64,000 nucleotides of DNA from Taenia hydatigena (Eukaryota > Platyhelminthes > Cestoda > Cyclophyllidea > Taeniidae), in assembly GCA_036345935.2 (NCBI GenBank), contig JADWOT020000001.1, positions 25,515,232 to 25,579,231 on the forward strand. Direction: 5' to 3'. Below, one piece after another: positions 25,533-38,235 of the stretch (the first letter of the stretch is position 1; every line of letters begins with the position of its first letter). The position numbers and the translations under genes are program-made. The notes beneath the pieces are model-generated. The model saw nothing but the letters and a program-made list of their open reading frames with translations, was not told the DNA's origin and did not search any database.

Positions 25533-27490
25533 TGAAATTTTGGTTTGCTCTGTGTCAAGTTCCGGGTTGTGCTAAACATCAAATCAACCCTATTGTTCAC
25601 CGCAGGGTTTAAACAAGTCAGCACACAGATTCGATTCCCAGCAGCATCTCACATACGTGACGCCTGTAGACCACCGCCTTACCACCACTACTAATTTTGT
25701 GTTCATAGAACGATATGGATGCGGTATTTGAAGGTGAGCCCTGCTGAGTAGTAACTATTATCAGAGACGCAAAATTCACCATCATTTTGGAAAGAAACCT
25801 TCCTCTAAATCAGTTTACTATATAAACTCGCATTTCTACTATCCGAAATCCACGCAGAGGCATCTGCGCACTCATACGAATAGCTTTGGAGCAGTAGCAG
25901 CTTAATATTTAGGGTGTGTCTTTTGCATCCACTTAGGCGGTACATGCAGAAAGGCAAAGGCTTTGTCAATCGCATTTTACCTCTGCTTGCAAAATCAAAC
26001 ATAATTAGCATAAGAACTGATTCAAGTCTCTATATATAAAGCTTGATGCACAGTAAACGGTGTGTGTCAAAGCGCGTGGCGAAGCAGGCAAGCTTAAAAG
26101 AAACCAGAATAGAATTATTCCCTTTAGGTTAAGCTTTGATGCCGGTAGAACGTTTAAAGGCAAATCGCACTGCAACTAACGTTAGAAGATCAGGCACAAA
26201 ATATTAGGCTATTTTATTTCTTTGTCAGCTGCATTCTTATTGGACGTCATTTTGCAGCAACCTAAAGCCGCACATTTGTTAATCACTAGCTTTTTAATTA
26301 AAATGCTCACTGTTTATAATGGATCCAATTATTAACCCTGAGCATTTTTTCTGACGCTAAAATGGCAACATTTATTTGCAGAATGTTAGCTTGCACCTTT
26401 TATAGCTGAATCACTCTTGCATCAGCAGCGCTGAGTATTGGTATCCACGCTTTGAGCGTTTCCGCACTTCCGAGAACATCTTCTTTGCGTCTATTTATTG
26501 CGCGTATCCTTTCCTCGCTAAGGACAATGCGAGTGCTTCCACGCGCACACTTTATAAACCTCGCTGTGGAAGAACTATTAACTCAACACGTAAGACGCAT
26601 GTTGCCCCTTTTATTCACCGCACAATGGCAGTGAGACATTGATCTTTGATGGTACTTTAAAATGATAACAGGGGAGTATTTCGCTGAGCAGGTGATAATT
26701 TTCTTTAAAAATAGCATTCAACTACGTTAAAACCTGAATGGCCTGCAGTAGACAGCAAACCATTTGGAATTAAATGACAGCATTTGTCCAGCAATTTGGC
26801 TTAATTACATTGAGTTGACGTTCCCCATTTCCGACCTCTCATTAAATCCTGTCGCATTAGGTGGTATGTGCGATTAGGTAAGAAAACGGCCACTTCGACA
26901 CCACACATGTAGAGGGAAGGGGTAGGTGGTGGTGTCAATTAAATACCATGACATCAATGCATGATAGCCTGCTGAGGTAGAGCGGACTAATCGTGGTTCA
27001 CCGAATGCATGCGATAGCTTTAAATAGACACAAGTTTACTTCAAAGGACCAAAAACCTCGCCACGGCGTGATAATAACTTCTAAACAACGCTAAAAGCGT
27101 CAATTAAGATTCGATTAAATGCTCCTAACTGGTCGGACTCTCAGGAAGTAAGCAACACAATTTGAGAAATGCTTTTGTATTTGTGGGTGATAAAAATTGT
27201 GAAGGATTTAGGTGCCCTTTGCATTAAAAAGGAGAAAGTGCATGTGAGGACTACATTTTGGCCATTGTTATTAAAGAAAAATGACAAAAACGTCAAAAGT
27301 GCTCCACAGACATGCGTTGGTGGTGTAGAAGGTAGCAAATATGATAGTTCTCATTATCGATAAGCAGACCTGAATGAATATCGGCTGAAGTTCACTATGC
27401 TTCATAGCAGCCTGTAGTGAAAAGCATTTCGGTAGTTGCGAGTTATGGCTGTGATGATGCTCGTAGAAGAAGCTCCTTAACAGTTGCACT
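25533..27490. other. Arm sequence without recognisable gene (mirror 43939-45898)
   Basis: Downstream of the inner FN3 gene. Contains the single arm-to-arm indel (about 27199) and a weak tRNA-like B-box near 25641. No coding region is supported. Confidence 0.5.
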
Positions 27491-27493
27491 AAC

Positions 27494-29031
27494 TTACGCG
27501 AAATACGCGGTAGATCTGCTGCGTGCGCAGGTGCTTTCTTTCGATTCTGCATAAAATGAAAGAGTCAATAAAGATATCGTGCGCAACACTTGGTGAACTG
27601 AGATGCAACAACCACTGCAATTGGGTCGTGGTAATAAGGTCAGCGAATGCTTTTGCACTCCCATGCGTGACGTGACACGAACACATTCAACTTTGATTTG
27701 TTCAACAGAGCTATGCGCATAAGCTTACCAGACGCTTTTGTTTTAATAGTCTCTGTGGAACTGAAGATGACGTCTTCACCCTTCAGCCCTTCCGCAGTGA
27801 CAAGGTAGGTCGAGCTGGAAAAGAGGTTACTGAGAATAACAGCCTCGGTTGGGAAAAGTGAGTAGTTCGTCCCGGCGTATCGAACGGTAACTCCTACTGC
27901 AGAAAGAGTGATCACAGCTGCGTAGTCCTTGCCCAAGGCTGAAGCATTCCAAGTTAACAGAATGTCGTAAGCACCCACTTCGCCCCATTTGAAGTGTGGC
28001 GGCAGCGAAGAGCTTGCCGTGCCTGCCTCTTCTTTCTTTGTCACTTAATTAAGCAATAAAAGGCATAAATGCCAAACACATTTAAATACAATTTGCCACG
28101 TAAACATCACGATGATAATGGTGACAGGCAGAAGTAATTCACGAGTTTATGCCTTTAAAATGAAAGAATTAACTGCAGTCCACTGCCTGGGTTAATAATT
28201 AGCAGAGGTCGTTCCGCCATACAAAATTGTCCAACACGAAACATTTGTGAGCGCATTAATTCAAAAGAATCAAACGCCTGAGCATTGCATAAACTGTGTA
28301 CGTGTGTTGTGCCACAATGCGCTGCTTATCCACGACAAGCGAACTTTTATTTTCCAGGTGCGATTCACCACCTACTTCCTTCCGCTCCTCAAAACAGTCA
28401 TACCCTGCTAATGCACGCATTGCAGTGCCGCATCATTATTACACACAAACTGATACAGTGTTCGCAAGTTGCTTGGAGTCATGCCGTCTGAGCTCAGTAG
28501 TTAGCTAAATTGGGACGTAGTGAGGCGGTTCACTAACAAAGACACGGTGGTCAACTTGTTATGATGCAGATGGACACCATTTCAACAATGTTGAATAGCT
28601 TTTACGGGGCAGCTCATAAACTGACAAGAAATGCTAAAGGTGAGAAAAGGTAGGTAAAAGTGAGTCGATGGTTCTACGTAATGTTACAAAATTAATGCCA
28701 GTGCTGCGTAATGATAAACACAAACTATGGCTGCCTATAAGCACAAGTTTTAAAGCATTGTCCTTTGAGATCGTGCAGCATGTACATCACGCTTCGGAAA
28801 ATGACAGCGAGAAATGAGCGAGAGAGCAAATGAGAGCTGCAGTCTGAATTAATGCGTAGACGATGGCCTAAATTGACGCATGAAGATAAGGAAGGAAATT
28901 AGCCAATGTGCCAAACAGTACTATCTGCATGTTTGTCAGAGTCAAAACATACCGTGCACTGCAGCTCTTCCCACAGTCCACATAGTGGCCACCAATATCA
29001 AGAGGTTAAATCGAAGAACGTGCTTCTGCAT
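27494..29031 (-). CDS. Secreted FN3-domain protein, oncosphere-antigen family, left inner copy
   Basis: Split gene on the minus strand. Exon 1 (28953-29031) encodes a signal peptide (MQKHVLRFNLLILVATMW...) and ends in phase 1 before GTATGT. Exon 2 (27729-28043) is 315 nt, in frame, and carries one FN3 domain (about residues 40-130) with FKW, LLTWNAS and a Leu...Ser-Thr-Tyr strand. The usual Pro of the FN3 Leu-x-Pro motif is absent. Possible N-glycosylation sites are Asn59 (NAS) and Asn86 (NYS). The exon 2 donor is GTAAGC. The proposed last exon (27494-27546) follows TTATGCAG and gives a 148-residue protein, close to the family's usual size. Another acceptor upstream (AATTGCAG) would give a different short tail, so the C-terminus is uncertain. 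The intron 1 acceptor is TTAATTAAG. The protein is strongly diverged from the other paralogues here, and its sequence is identical in the right arm. Confidence 0.75.
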
Positions 29032-29060
29032 CTTGAATGCTTTGAACTCACGAACCACAG

Positions 29061-29068
29061 CTTTTATG
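29061..29068 (-). promoter_or_regulatory. TATA-like box of left inner FN3 gene
   Basis: CATAAAAG, 37 bp before the ATG. A diverged upstream box TCATAGGCTGATT matches the CCATAGGCTCATT of the other loci, so the promoter layout is conserved even though the protein has diverged. Confidence 0.6.
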
Positions 29069-29809
29069 CAACCGATGCGCACACGAATCAGCCTATGAAA
29101 CAACATCGTTATTTTGATCTACAAACCCGCTTTGATGTAAGCGCTGCGTGCATCTCGTGATGGGTTGCGTAAGTGATTTCTCGTTCACCCTTCAAGAGTT
29201 TCATCACTGAGGTGCTCAAAGGCGTGATTTCTGTAAAATGAAGTGCGGATTAAAGCCATGAAAGAACAGCTTGATTTTTGCTTAACGTTGTTGTTGGCTT
29301 ATTTGGTCACAACGTACAAAGTAATCGACATTATCCGGAAAGTGCACTGCGTCGTTTAGGCAACTAACTTTCCTGACGAAATGAGGCATCCCTCATTGTA
29401 AACCAAGCTTCAACTTCTAAAATTTTATTCTGACTCACTAGGTCGACGCTGCTTAACTCATGTCAGATTCATTGCAAATATTTGAGTTTGTATTGCATCT
29501 CTTGAAACGCGCATTTCACTTGAACTTTAAGCAAGGTGCATGAGCCCAAAGAATGCCGGGCATATTATCGTGTTGCCTCAGCAGCTGCTCGCTTGAAGCT
29601 AAAGACATGACTCTCACCAACAAACATGCACATTTAAACTGGCAAGTCTCAGCGGCCACTGTTAGCTCACTGATGTCAACCATGCCGGTGCCTAATCTAC
29701 TTGTCCAACAGAAATTCCAGGGTTAAATAACAAAAGACCTTAACATTTCTTTTAAGATCGTGTGAATGCGGCCTAAAGAAAACTGAAAAATCTGCTTGAA
29801 TAATTGTTT

Positions 29810-30835
29810 TTAGATTGATGCACATGAGCTTATGCATTTGAAATTTTCGTTTACCGCGACATGCTCTGAAGTAGCGGAGCGGAGACACTTCGTACAAAGA
29901 GAGATAGAGGCATTGTCAAGCAAACGTATTAGAGCCTTGTGTTTAACATAATCACGAATCGAATACTGAGTTATGCAGCAGAACCACGCGCACGTTCTTA
30001 CCTTTGGGTGCTGTTGTGACATAATCGACGTAAACGTGAGTGTGGCCAGAAAGGCGCAGCACTTCCACAATCACTTTGAAGATCGAATTGGGTCTTAGGT
30101 GGCTAAACATGAGGCTTCCATCTGAAACCACTGTAAAGTTCATGCCGAAGTAGTGGTAAGAGAGGCCCATTGCAGTGAGACGAATTACGCTTGCGTGCAG
30201 CTTCTCCAATTTGGTAACGTTCCAACTCAACTCAATGAAGTCAGGACCAATCCGGCTCCAATTGAAGGTAGAAGGAAGTTTGGACACTGCGGCTCTTGGC
30301 TCCTTTGTCACCGACAATTCTAAAAAAACAAGAGAGATACATTGTTGGGAAATGCATTAGCGCTTCACCTTACGTTTGATCACAAAATTGTCTGCTGTTT
30401 GCACCTAACATCATGAAATCAGTGTAAGGATACAAAAGCATTGCATCACCCAGTGTGACTTAAGCAGTGTGTGTGCCGCATTGGATAATAATTAGTAGAC
30501 CTCATTGTTACTGATACGCAATGTTATGTCAGAGTCACAAATATGTAAAAATATATTTCCACACCTATAATGGCAACCTTCCATGCATGTCACAATGGCG
30601 GTGAGGAATGGGCTTAGGACTAGGGCGAAATGAGTGAATGCTTAGAGTGATGCATGAAGACAATGAGGGAGACTGGCCAATAAAGCAAGCTGTAGTGTTT
30701 GTCAGGCGGCTAATTCACGCACGGTTATAAGAGTAAAATGTTGGAGAAGAACATACGACTGACTGCACCACTGCCCACAGCCCACAGGGTGATCAACACT
30801 ACCACGAGACTGAATTGAAGAACCGTCCTCAGCAT
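29810..30835 (-). CDS. Secreted FN3-domain protein, oncosphere-antigen family, spacer copy
   Basis: Best-preserved member. Exon 1 (30757-30835) encodes a signal peptide (MLRTVLQFSLVVVLITLW...). Exon 2 (30002-30319, 318 nt) carries a full FN3 domain at about residues 42-132, with FNWSR, LSWNVT and the classic HLRPNSIFKV strand. Possible N-glycosylation sites are Asn60 (NVT) and Asn87 (NFT). Donors are GTATGT and GTAAGA and all junctions are phase 1. The proposed last exon (29810-29865) follows a pyrimidine-rich tract and CTTCAG and gives a 150-residue protein. A diverged copy of this exon at 41578-41663 keeps a stop at the same codon (TGA for TAA), which supports it. The gene is closest to the outer pseudogenes and shares their 5' flank. 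It ends about 780 bp upstream of the left inner gene, in the same orientation. Expected role, from the family: secreted oncosphere protein exposed to host antibody. Confidence 0.8.
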
Positions 30836-32995
30836 GTTGAATGGCTCGTCCTCACAAATCATAAGGCTTTTATAGCAATAAGCCACATTCAAATGAGCCT
30901 ATGGGATGCCATGGTGTTGACTTTAGAATGCACGCGTGTTGTGCTCACATTGTGCAATCCGTGGTGGGTTGCGTGGGTGGACTCAACTCCAACCTTGAGG
31001 CATGTCATCATTGAGGTGCAAAAAGGCTCTATTTGTGTAGAATGCAAATGTGTAGGCTTTCTTTAGGACTCCCAACAATGGTTTATTATTCAGGACAGTG
31101 AAAAGGATTGGCTGGTGAAGCTTCCAGTCTCCTTCAGCTTGACGTAGATTATCGTGAGGTTGTTGACACACACACATACATACATCCAAGACCTCGGAAA
31201 GCAGGAAACAATTGTAGTCGCGAAGTGGCGGATCACACGACTGGGTGGTGCCACCTGTAGCAATGAGATCACATCTCGGAAAGCATGGCATGTGGCACCG
31301 ATTTCTTCTAACCCACATATCGCCCACTTCCCTATCATGCAAGTTAGACTGATTTCGTGTGCATTAACATGCCATGCTAGCAAGCGCATGGCGAGCCCTT
31401 GGAATCTGAAACCACAAAACACCCATCTGCACGCCCTCATTGAGTGAATGGTCAGGAAGCCGTTTCTCCCAATTAATTTTGCACATAAAACGATTGAATA
31501 GTTTAGCTTGACTACAGACACCTTCCCTCCTCACTCACCTCGCTCTTCCAAATGACCAATGATAGACATAACATTCAAAGGCTTCCCAAGTCGTGTTTTG
31601 ATCTTCAAGAATTTGATTCCTACATCGTTAAATATTGCAATGCTTAGTCGAACCGCAACTACAGCATGTTGGATGTCTGCGGAATATGGAGCCGACAAGC
31701 CACTGAGTTCCCATCACCTACACATCCCCAAAAATCTGCATGGACTTTTAACCCTCCAAGGAAGTCCTGTAGCTATTGCTCCAATTCATGACCAGTAAGG
31801 TCTCATCCCACCGTGGTGAAATTCTTGGCTGAACCACGTAGCCAGTGGAGTGACTTTGTTTCACTGTGACATTCTTAGAAGTTCCTCTCAACCCACCATT
31901 TGATGCACTTCAGCTCATTTGTCTGGGTCAACCACAACGGCTCACCTGGCACTCAGTTGAGTGGGAGGATTGTGCAAGTATCGGCGTGAAAGTCACATAG
32001 AATGAAGAACTTTTGCTCTTTTCACGGTCATGGACTCCGTATTGCCTTGTTAATCCACCAACAACACGTTAACTGTTGTATGACTGAGTAGGGTGCATTG
32101 GTATTTTGTGAAGAATCGCCTTCATGTATGGGAGAGATTGGTAAGAATTTGGAGAGACAAGGCGAGCTACTGACCTGATGCCTGCCTTAAGAGAACAGGT
32201 TAAATTAATTGAGACGAACAAGGCTTAGGAGGTTTGAGCAAGCAATCTGTATCTCTCCTTGCAGCTGCCTTAGGAAGACTCGTTTAACATCACTTTGGAG
32301 CACACTGTGATTCCACACTACATACTCTCGCAAACAAAAGGGCATTCAATGCACATTATTCTCTTTTTCACAGACGAGTACTCGACTGTACTTGAATGAG
32401 TTCGTGTCATCGCATGCAGGAACGGAGGTCATGCTAAGCTTCGACTTGCCTCTGCGCGTGGCTGCCAGATTATGGATACTGGCCACTCCCATCACTACAA
32501 TCGCTTGAAGGAGAGGGCGTGTGTTAGGCGCGATGGCGTTTGCTAGCTGTTCTCATCTATCAAAGCGAATCAGTACCAAATCCACCATGCTAGTGCACTG
32601 GCCGAGACACTAGAATGAAGCCAGACAACACGAGTGTGGTATGTCGATTTAGTTTTCCAATGCAACGGAGAGCATTGTCAAGTGGTCGAAACGGCACTGC
32701 TTTCTTCCAAGCTATCAAGTCTCCAATGCCTACCACAAAGCCCAAAATTGGGAGCGTCAAGACCAACTTGCCGCACTGCGTGTTTTAATTAAGCTCGTCC
32801 GCAGGGGTTCACTCACCTGCAACTGATAAGGTAGTGATAGTCCGTTAAGCTGGTGTGAACGAAAACACTCCTGCGGCAAGACGACAGCATGCATCGTGGC
32901 TCAACCTCAGCGTCTGCTGTTCCTGAGGTGAGGAAGACATGCCTGCACCAATCCCTTACCGGGTGCACCTCTCATATTGGCGAGCTTGTTTTCAT
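30836..32995 (-). repeat. Third, older copy of the FN3-gene 5' flank
   Basis: The whole 5' region of the spacer gene aligns with the 5' regions of the outer pair (about 53795-55945 on the right, 15486-17636 on the left) at roughly 80-90% identity by eye. Shared landmarks include the promoter, a stretch encoding the diverged frame ...GRN...WHVNA..., and a distal block around GCGTCTGCTGTTCCTGAGG. The spacer gene and the outer pair are therefore copies of one unit of at least 3 kb, duplicated before the arms became near-identical. A CA/TA-rich microsatellite lies near 31167-31190. Confidence 0.75.
30867..30874 (-). promoter_or_regulatory. TATA box of spacer FN3 gene
   Basis: TATAAAAG on the minus strand, 39 bp before the ATG. 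The upstream box CCCATAGGCTCATTTGAATG is identical to that of the outer pair, and the sequence between the TATA box and the ATG is nearly the same. Confidence 0.7.
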
Positions 32996-33024
32996 CATCT
33001 ATTTGAAGAATGCAAACTAAATGG

Positions 33025-34945
33025 ATGTAAGGCGTGATGCTTTAATCTGGGCATGCTAAGAGTCCTGCGATAAAACGAAAGACCGTGTAATGACCTAACT
33101 TTGTAGGGATCCTGTTGGCAGTAAAAGAATCAATGTCTGGTTCAGCCTGCAGAACCTGCAAAATATTGCGTCACACGTACAATGAGTCGGAGCATACAGC
33201 TCTACAATTAGAGGCCCATGCCAGAAAATGAGGGATGAGGGCAACTTTTCATTGTAACCGAGGTTCCTGCTCCTCGTTAAACAGGAAGTGAATAGGACGC
33301 TGTGCCTTTAAGTAAAGCACGTAAACCGTCACAAAACCAGCATAGAAAATGGGCGTGTTTGTTTAAAACCTCTGTTTTGAGCAATGCTTGACTGTGTTTA
33401 GTGATAAATAACTCAGTTGACTTACTGGAACGCAGCAATAACAAGTAAGACTTGGGCGTAGAATGAGTGAGAGATACGTAGCGCGTCATTCATGGCACGT
33501 GTCGATGTGCAATATTTAAGAAGAGCATGTAGATGGGGATGGTGGCTAAATGTCGGCAGTAGGTGGGACGAATTGGCACCGTAATGTGTTGCATTAGAAG
33601 CTGTTAATGGGTGTGGTGAAGTTGTGGCAAGATGTCAACTGCATTCCGTGCAGAAGAGCGTTAATCTCTGACTGGCCTTCGAGCTAATGATTGGGAGTGC
33701 TCAAGCGGACTGACCCTAATTTCTGGTTCTTGAGCACCAACTGTGCTTCTTCGCCTAGCCTATTTGATCACTTTCGGGCAAGTTAGAACGACTTGATGTT
33801 CTTTTGCCCATCTACCTTTCAAAATGCAGGACGCGTTGTGCTGCTACTGCTGCTGCTTAAGTCAAATGAACTGTAGTGCATTGATTTTGGCAACGAGATG
33901 TGATATTTAAGACAATAAGAAATCTTTGTGCCTTCCCATTTGATGAGTTGGTGTTTTCGCCAAGAAAGACAAATGGAAACATCGAAATGTCATGAATTTG
34001 ATGGGCAGCAGATAAAGAAGCTATAATGGTGAAGCAGCATATCACCTAACCATTTGAAATTTGTTTTTGAAGTGCTACTGTAAGAAAAGCTTATGCTATG
34101 CAGTAGCATGCGGTTTCACCTGTCGTTCTGCATTAAAAGCAGTCTACGCACCAGCAACTCTAATGCGCATCGCTTAGCAGCATAGATTTTGGCCTGTGAA
34201 GATCCCATACTATTTATAATACACTGAATGGCCTAAAATCAACATCATTTTGGCGTGGATTTGTAGTGGCTCACCTCGCACGCCATTGTGCTGTGTGTTG
34301 TCAACTTCTTTTTCAACTTTCTTGCATAGCATTCGAAATACTCCATCGTTAGTCAATGTAGATTAGTTTCAGTTCTCACAGCTGCCGTAGAATTTGCAAA
34401 AGTAGAATTACGAGTTTTCAGCTTACCAATTGCTTTTATTATGCAAGCGCAAACACGGTGTCGTTACTTATTGGCATCTTTCACTTACAGTTTACGCATC
34501 AGGTCTGGCTTTGCTCCTCATAGGATTTGATAAATGCAATTGTAAATCTGAACTTTCTTGATAGGATTGCACATTTGCATATTTTCTATTCCATACACCC
34601 TACATGCGAAATGACATTTGGTTTCCACTACCTGCTTATGCTGACGCAGTTCTATCCGTGCATGTCGCTCCAATTATGCCCCATTGGATATCGTTTTGCG
34701 CATGTTTAAGCTGATGACCAAAGCAAATATTCCACTGTGCAAATCTTTGAACTGACATGGCTTATACATCTCGGTATACCACAACATCTCATCTGGCACT
34801 CGGTAGAGCAAAATACTAATAAAGATTTATGCAAAATGAAAGTCATTTTAAGCAAATTTGGCCACTTGCCTCCCCATAGGGCATCTCCATGTTATATTGT
34901 TTGCATAGTAAAGAGCCTTAGGTCGCGTGTGAAATAGCACAGTGA
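33025..34945 (+). repeat. Direct segmental duplication, copy 1
   Basis: Aligns with 62508-64000 in the same orientation (offset about 29480 at the start). Overall identity is about 88-90% by eye, but 33367-33660 is nearly identical (first 225 bp without a mismatch seen). It contains 34007-34424, which the other copy lacks. Short frames such as 34527-34709 occur in both copies but are not convincing genes. Confidence 0.8.
34007..34424. other. 415-bp indel between segmental duplicates
   Basis: Present here and absent from the partner copy, where the junction lies near 63486. The motif CAGC occurs at both ends, as expected for a 4-bp target-site duplication or for a deletion between short repeats. 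No terminal inverted repeat and no coding frame are evident. Confidence 0.4.
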
Positions 34946-37900
34946 GTAAAAGCACTGCACGGCTTCTTTGACCGAAGTGCACTCATTCCTTGACTTTACC
35001 CATGCTTGTTCTACATACTTTGTATGCTCAATTAATTCAGCATTTACTGCACCTCATTTGGACCCATGCGTTTATGAGCTAGTTGTCACGTGCCTAAGAC
35101 TTTGATAAGGGACAACCAGTTTAACGGCACTGAAGCCATTGAGCTGGGCGGTTAATTGTAGTCACCAAGCAGACAATCGCACAGCTGGGAAACACCACAT
35201 GTAGGAATAAATTATCTCCTTGATTGCACAGCATATGCCACCATCCTCTTTCAAGCACACTGAATTCACACCCACATCACGAATGCTAGGTGTAAATAAC
35301 CATGATTAACACGCCATGACAGCGAGTGCTATTATCTCACGAGGCCTAGTAAGCCGCGCTTACAGAGGCAAGTTGTTCCACAACAATGCACTTTCGCTGG
35401 TGTGGGTGACAGTTTGTTATTGCGCTGTGACACCCTTTGAAATTGCTTAGTGAACCAGTGCAATTCACATGGGATGCAGTTGCTTTGAGGAATGAGAAAT
35501 CGTCTTTGATAATTTTACTCATGATTTCTGACATTTGCGCTCATTATTTCAATGGTTCATGCCTTATATCGTTCATCTCATGGTACCACTTTCGCAAAAT
35601 TTACTACATACATTGTCATTAGTTTGGTTTATCGGATTTCGGTGACGTCCATATCGCCCTGCTGTAAGATGAGGAGCTCTGTATCTATAGCTTATGATCC
35701 AAAAACGAGTCAATATGATCGTGTTCATTGATGTATATGGACATGTGAGGTGGTATTCTTGTTATTAAACACCAAATAGCGTATCGGTCATGACGGCTGT
35801 CACTGTAACATCATAATTGGATGCAAGAACATTTGCGTGGTCAAATGAACAGAGAACTAAAGCAGTGTCATTCTTGCATTGCATCTGTTTTAATGGGTCT
35901 CACTTCTACCTCATTTGAGGTAGAGGTTTGAGGTTTGAGGAAAGCCTGCTATCGTGCCATTCTCTATTCATGCAAGTCTAACTGCATTTTACGTAAGGCA
36001 GAGTAGACGCGAGTGCTCACCTTAGTTTGCAGTGAATTATTTAGTAATGACATTACAAATGTCAAACTTCGCCATCTTTCGCTTTGTTTACTTAAATTAA
36101 TACAGTCAGCTGGCTGCTGCGTACCACTGGTGTGTATGTACGAATCTGCAAATAGCTTGCATGATGTTTGCGCAACAAGTGGCAAGATGTAGTTAGGGGT
36201 GCTTGTGAGCTTGTTGGCAGAGAGCCAAGTATTCGGAAAACGACAAAATTCAGCAACAATAATTCACGGCAGCCAGGAGGACATGCAGCATTTATATTGA
36301 TTTTCAAACTCCATAATATACGGCACCACCTTCTCTTAGGCCGCATACGCTCACACTCTTATTATGGCGTCGAAGCACAATAAACCGCAATCACCACGCC
36401 GTGATTGCGAGTGGTGTTTTCTGTTAATAGCTATCAAGCTGAATGGTCCAATAATGCCTTCTGCTTAGGGACAACGACATACAGCAGCGCGACGTGGATG
36501 CATTCGCTTCCCAGTAAACGCATTTGGATCCTCGAGCACTAAATGTGACGGTCTAATTGCTCTTCATGATCAGTTGTGTTTAGCTCGATAACCGGTTGGG
36601 TGCTGCAAGCATGGTAATGCAAATTATTCGGAAGAGTATACTCTAACCTATGCACTAGTCTAATTATACGGCTTTCGAAAATTGCAAAACTGAAGTGTGA
36701 GTCCCCAGCATTGAAGCATTTCCTATTAAATGCCTCTTCGTCACCGCCTAATTCTCAGTCCGAATGGCAGAGCAGCTAGTAAATTTTGACAAAATATAGG
36801 TATACCTTCTTTCATGCAATGTCTATCTCATGGGAAAGCGCAATTCTCACGGATTGTCATGGCCCGAAATCCGACGCATTCCACGGCATATCTACCCGTG
36901 GCATATCGTCCCAGGGGCTACTTGGGTGTGTCTCACCAGCAGCAATCAAACCACAGCGTCAAACAATGCATGCACAACGCATGCTGGTATGCTGGAAGAA
37001 GCAGCTGACTAAATACCTGCTTTTGAAAAATAAGACTGTGTTAGACGCGCACGCACTGGTTTAATTCATCGCGCAACTCCTATTCTATCCAAAGCTACCA
37101 CAATTCAAAATGGAAACTAATTCTACCCTGTAACGCAAAGTAGATGAGAAGTGTCTTCACTAAGTAAGCAATCAGGCGATTGTCCTGGCATGATATTCTG
37201 GAGGTAGTTCAACGTAAACGATTTGCAACCACTCTTTTAACAGTCTTATTATTTTCGCATAATTTGTCTAAGGTTTAAAGCAGGGACGTATTGCACGCAG
37301 ATCAGCATGCAGTAGGCAACCCAGTGTTAACATGGTGTGCATAACTGAGTGGCTCTAAGGTGAGCTGATGATTTAAGTCTTGCAACAACAAATCGACAGC
37401 AATTTTGGAGTCGTTGAGTGAAATTCGGTCCAAAATTATTACGAATCAGTAGGGGAACGGCAGTTGAGAAAGGCTGCGCACTGTGATTGATTAAAGCCAT
37501 GGTTTTTTATACAGCCACGTAATGACGGACGCGTGGCCTAAAGTGCGTTGCAATGCCTAACGACCTCCGTGAAATGTGTGCAATCGTACACATAAGCAGA
37601 AGATGGGGCGACACAACTTTGCGGATTAATGCAGAACAATATATCTGTGAGAGATTTTGTGGACATTGCTGCGCGTCGCAGTTAAGCAGCGATGTTCCGG
37701 ACGCTGCGATCTTCTCATTGATAAGGCTTCACTGCTCTTACACCTCTACTACTTGCATGCATGGAACACAATGCTACATTTCTGTTACCTACCTTTTTAT
37801 TTTAACGTGAACCACGCCTTCCGGCACTCGCGCGCGAAGGTGCTACAACTCCGACAAAGTCCCATTCGTGATGTCATTTACTCGCTTACCATTTCTTCCA

Positions 37901-38235
37901 CACTTTGTGTTAGATACATGCTCTTCTGTGCAGCCAAATGTTAATATTTTGAAATTTGCAGCGATCGATTGTCTAGCAATGTGGCTAAATACATTGGGTC
38001 AGCTTTCACATTTCTGACCTATCATCAATTCCCGCCGCCTTAATATCATTTAAATGAACACACTACGACAGCAAATGTGGGACGCGTGACGAAACGAAAA
38101 GAGGTGTACTGCGCACATGCATGATGCACACCAATTTGTTTTGAGTCAAATTGCATCACATCACCACCAAGTAACCGACCCATTGTAATTTTAACGCGTT
38201 AAGTTTGGCATTCTCCTCACTTGAAATTGAAAACT
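34946..38235. other. Central spacer, no recognisable gene
   Basis: Contains the symmetry axis (about 35715), one repeat unit (35618-35815) and a small hairpin (35905-35924). Short frames only. Confidence 0.55.
35618..35815 (+). repeat. Diverged repeat shared with 40111-40343
   Basis: Both copies contain TGTCATTAGTTTG, a GATGACRTC-like block, AGCTYATGATCC, GCATGGACATGTG-like and CATGACGGCT in that order. The second copy has about 35 bp extra in the middle. Confidence 0.55.

Larger units (their letters stand above)
15083..29765 (+). repeat. Left arm of giant inverted repeat
   Basis: This 14.68 kb segment matches the reverse complement of 41664-56348. Left and right coordinates sum to 71431 up to about 27200 and to 71429 after it, so one 2-bp indel (TG missing on the left near 27199) accounts for the length difference. 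Differences seen by eye are at 17460, 18104, 18109, 18150, 18235, 18682, 18803, 18884, 19749, 21476 and 27286; this list may be incomplete. The arm carries two FN3 antigen loci, two copies of the dispersed repeat family and long non-coding stretches. Homology continues beyond both ends at clearly lower identity. Confidence 0.95.

Noticed and set aside
27141..27363. Lysine-rich frame differing between arms (64 against 67 codons)
   Set aside because: The difference comes from the 2-bp indel, which shifts the frame; coding constraint is not indicated.
34680..34700. CTGATGA motif as a hammerhead ribozyme core
   Set aside because: No matching GAAA core or stems at the required spacing.
35916..35937. 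let-7-like start TGAGGTAG
   Set aside because: Only the first eight bases match the microRNA; the rest does not, and no precursor-length hairpin is formed.
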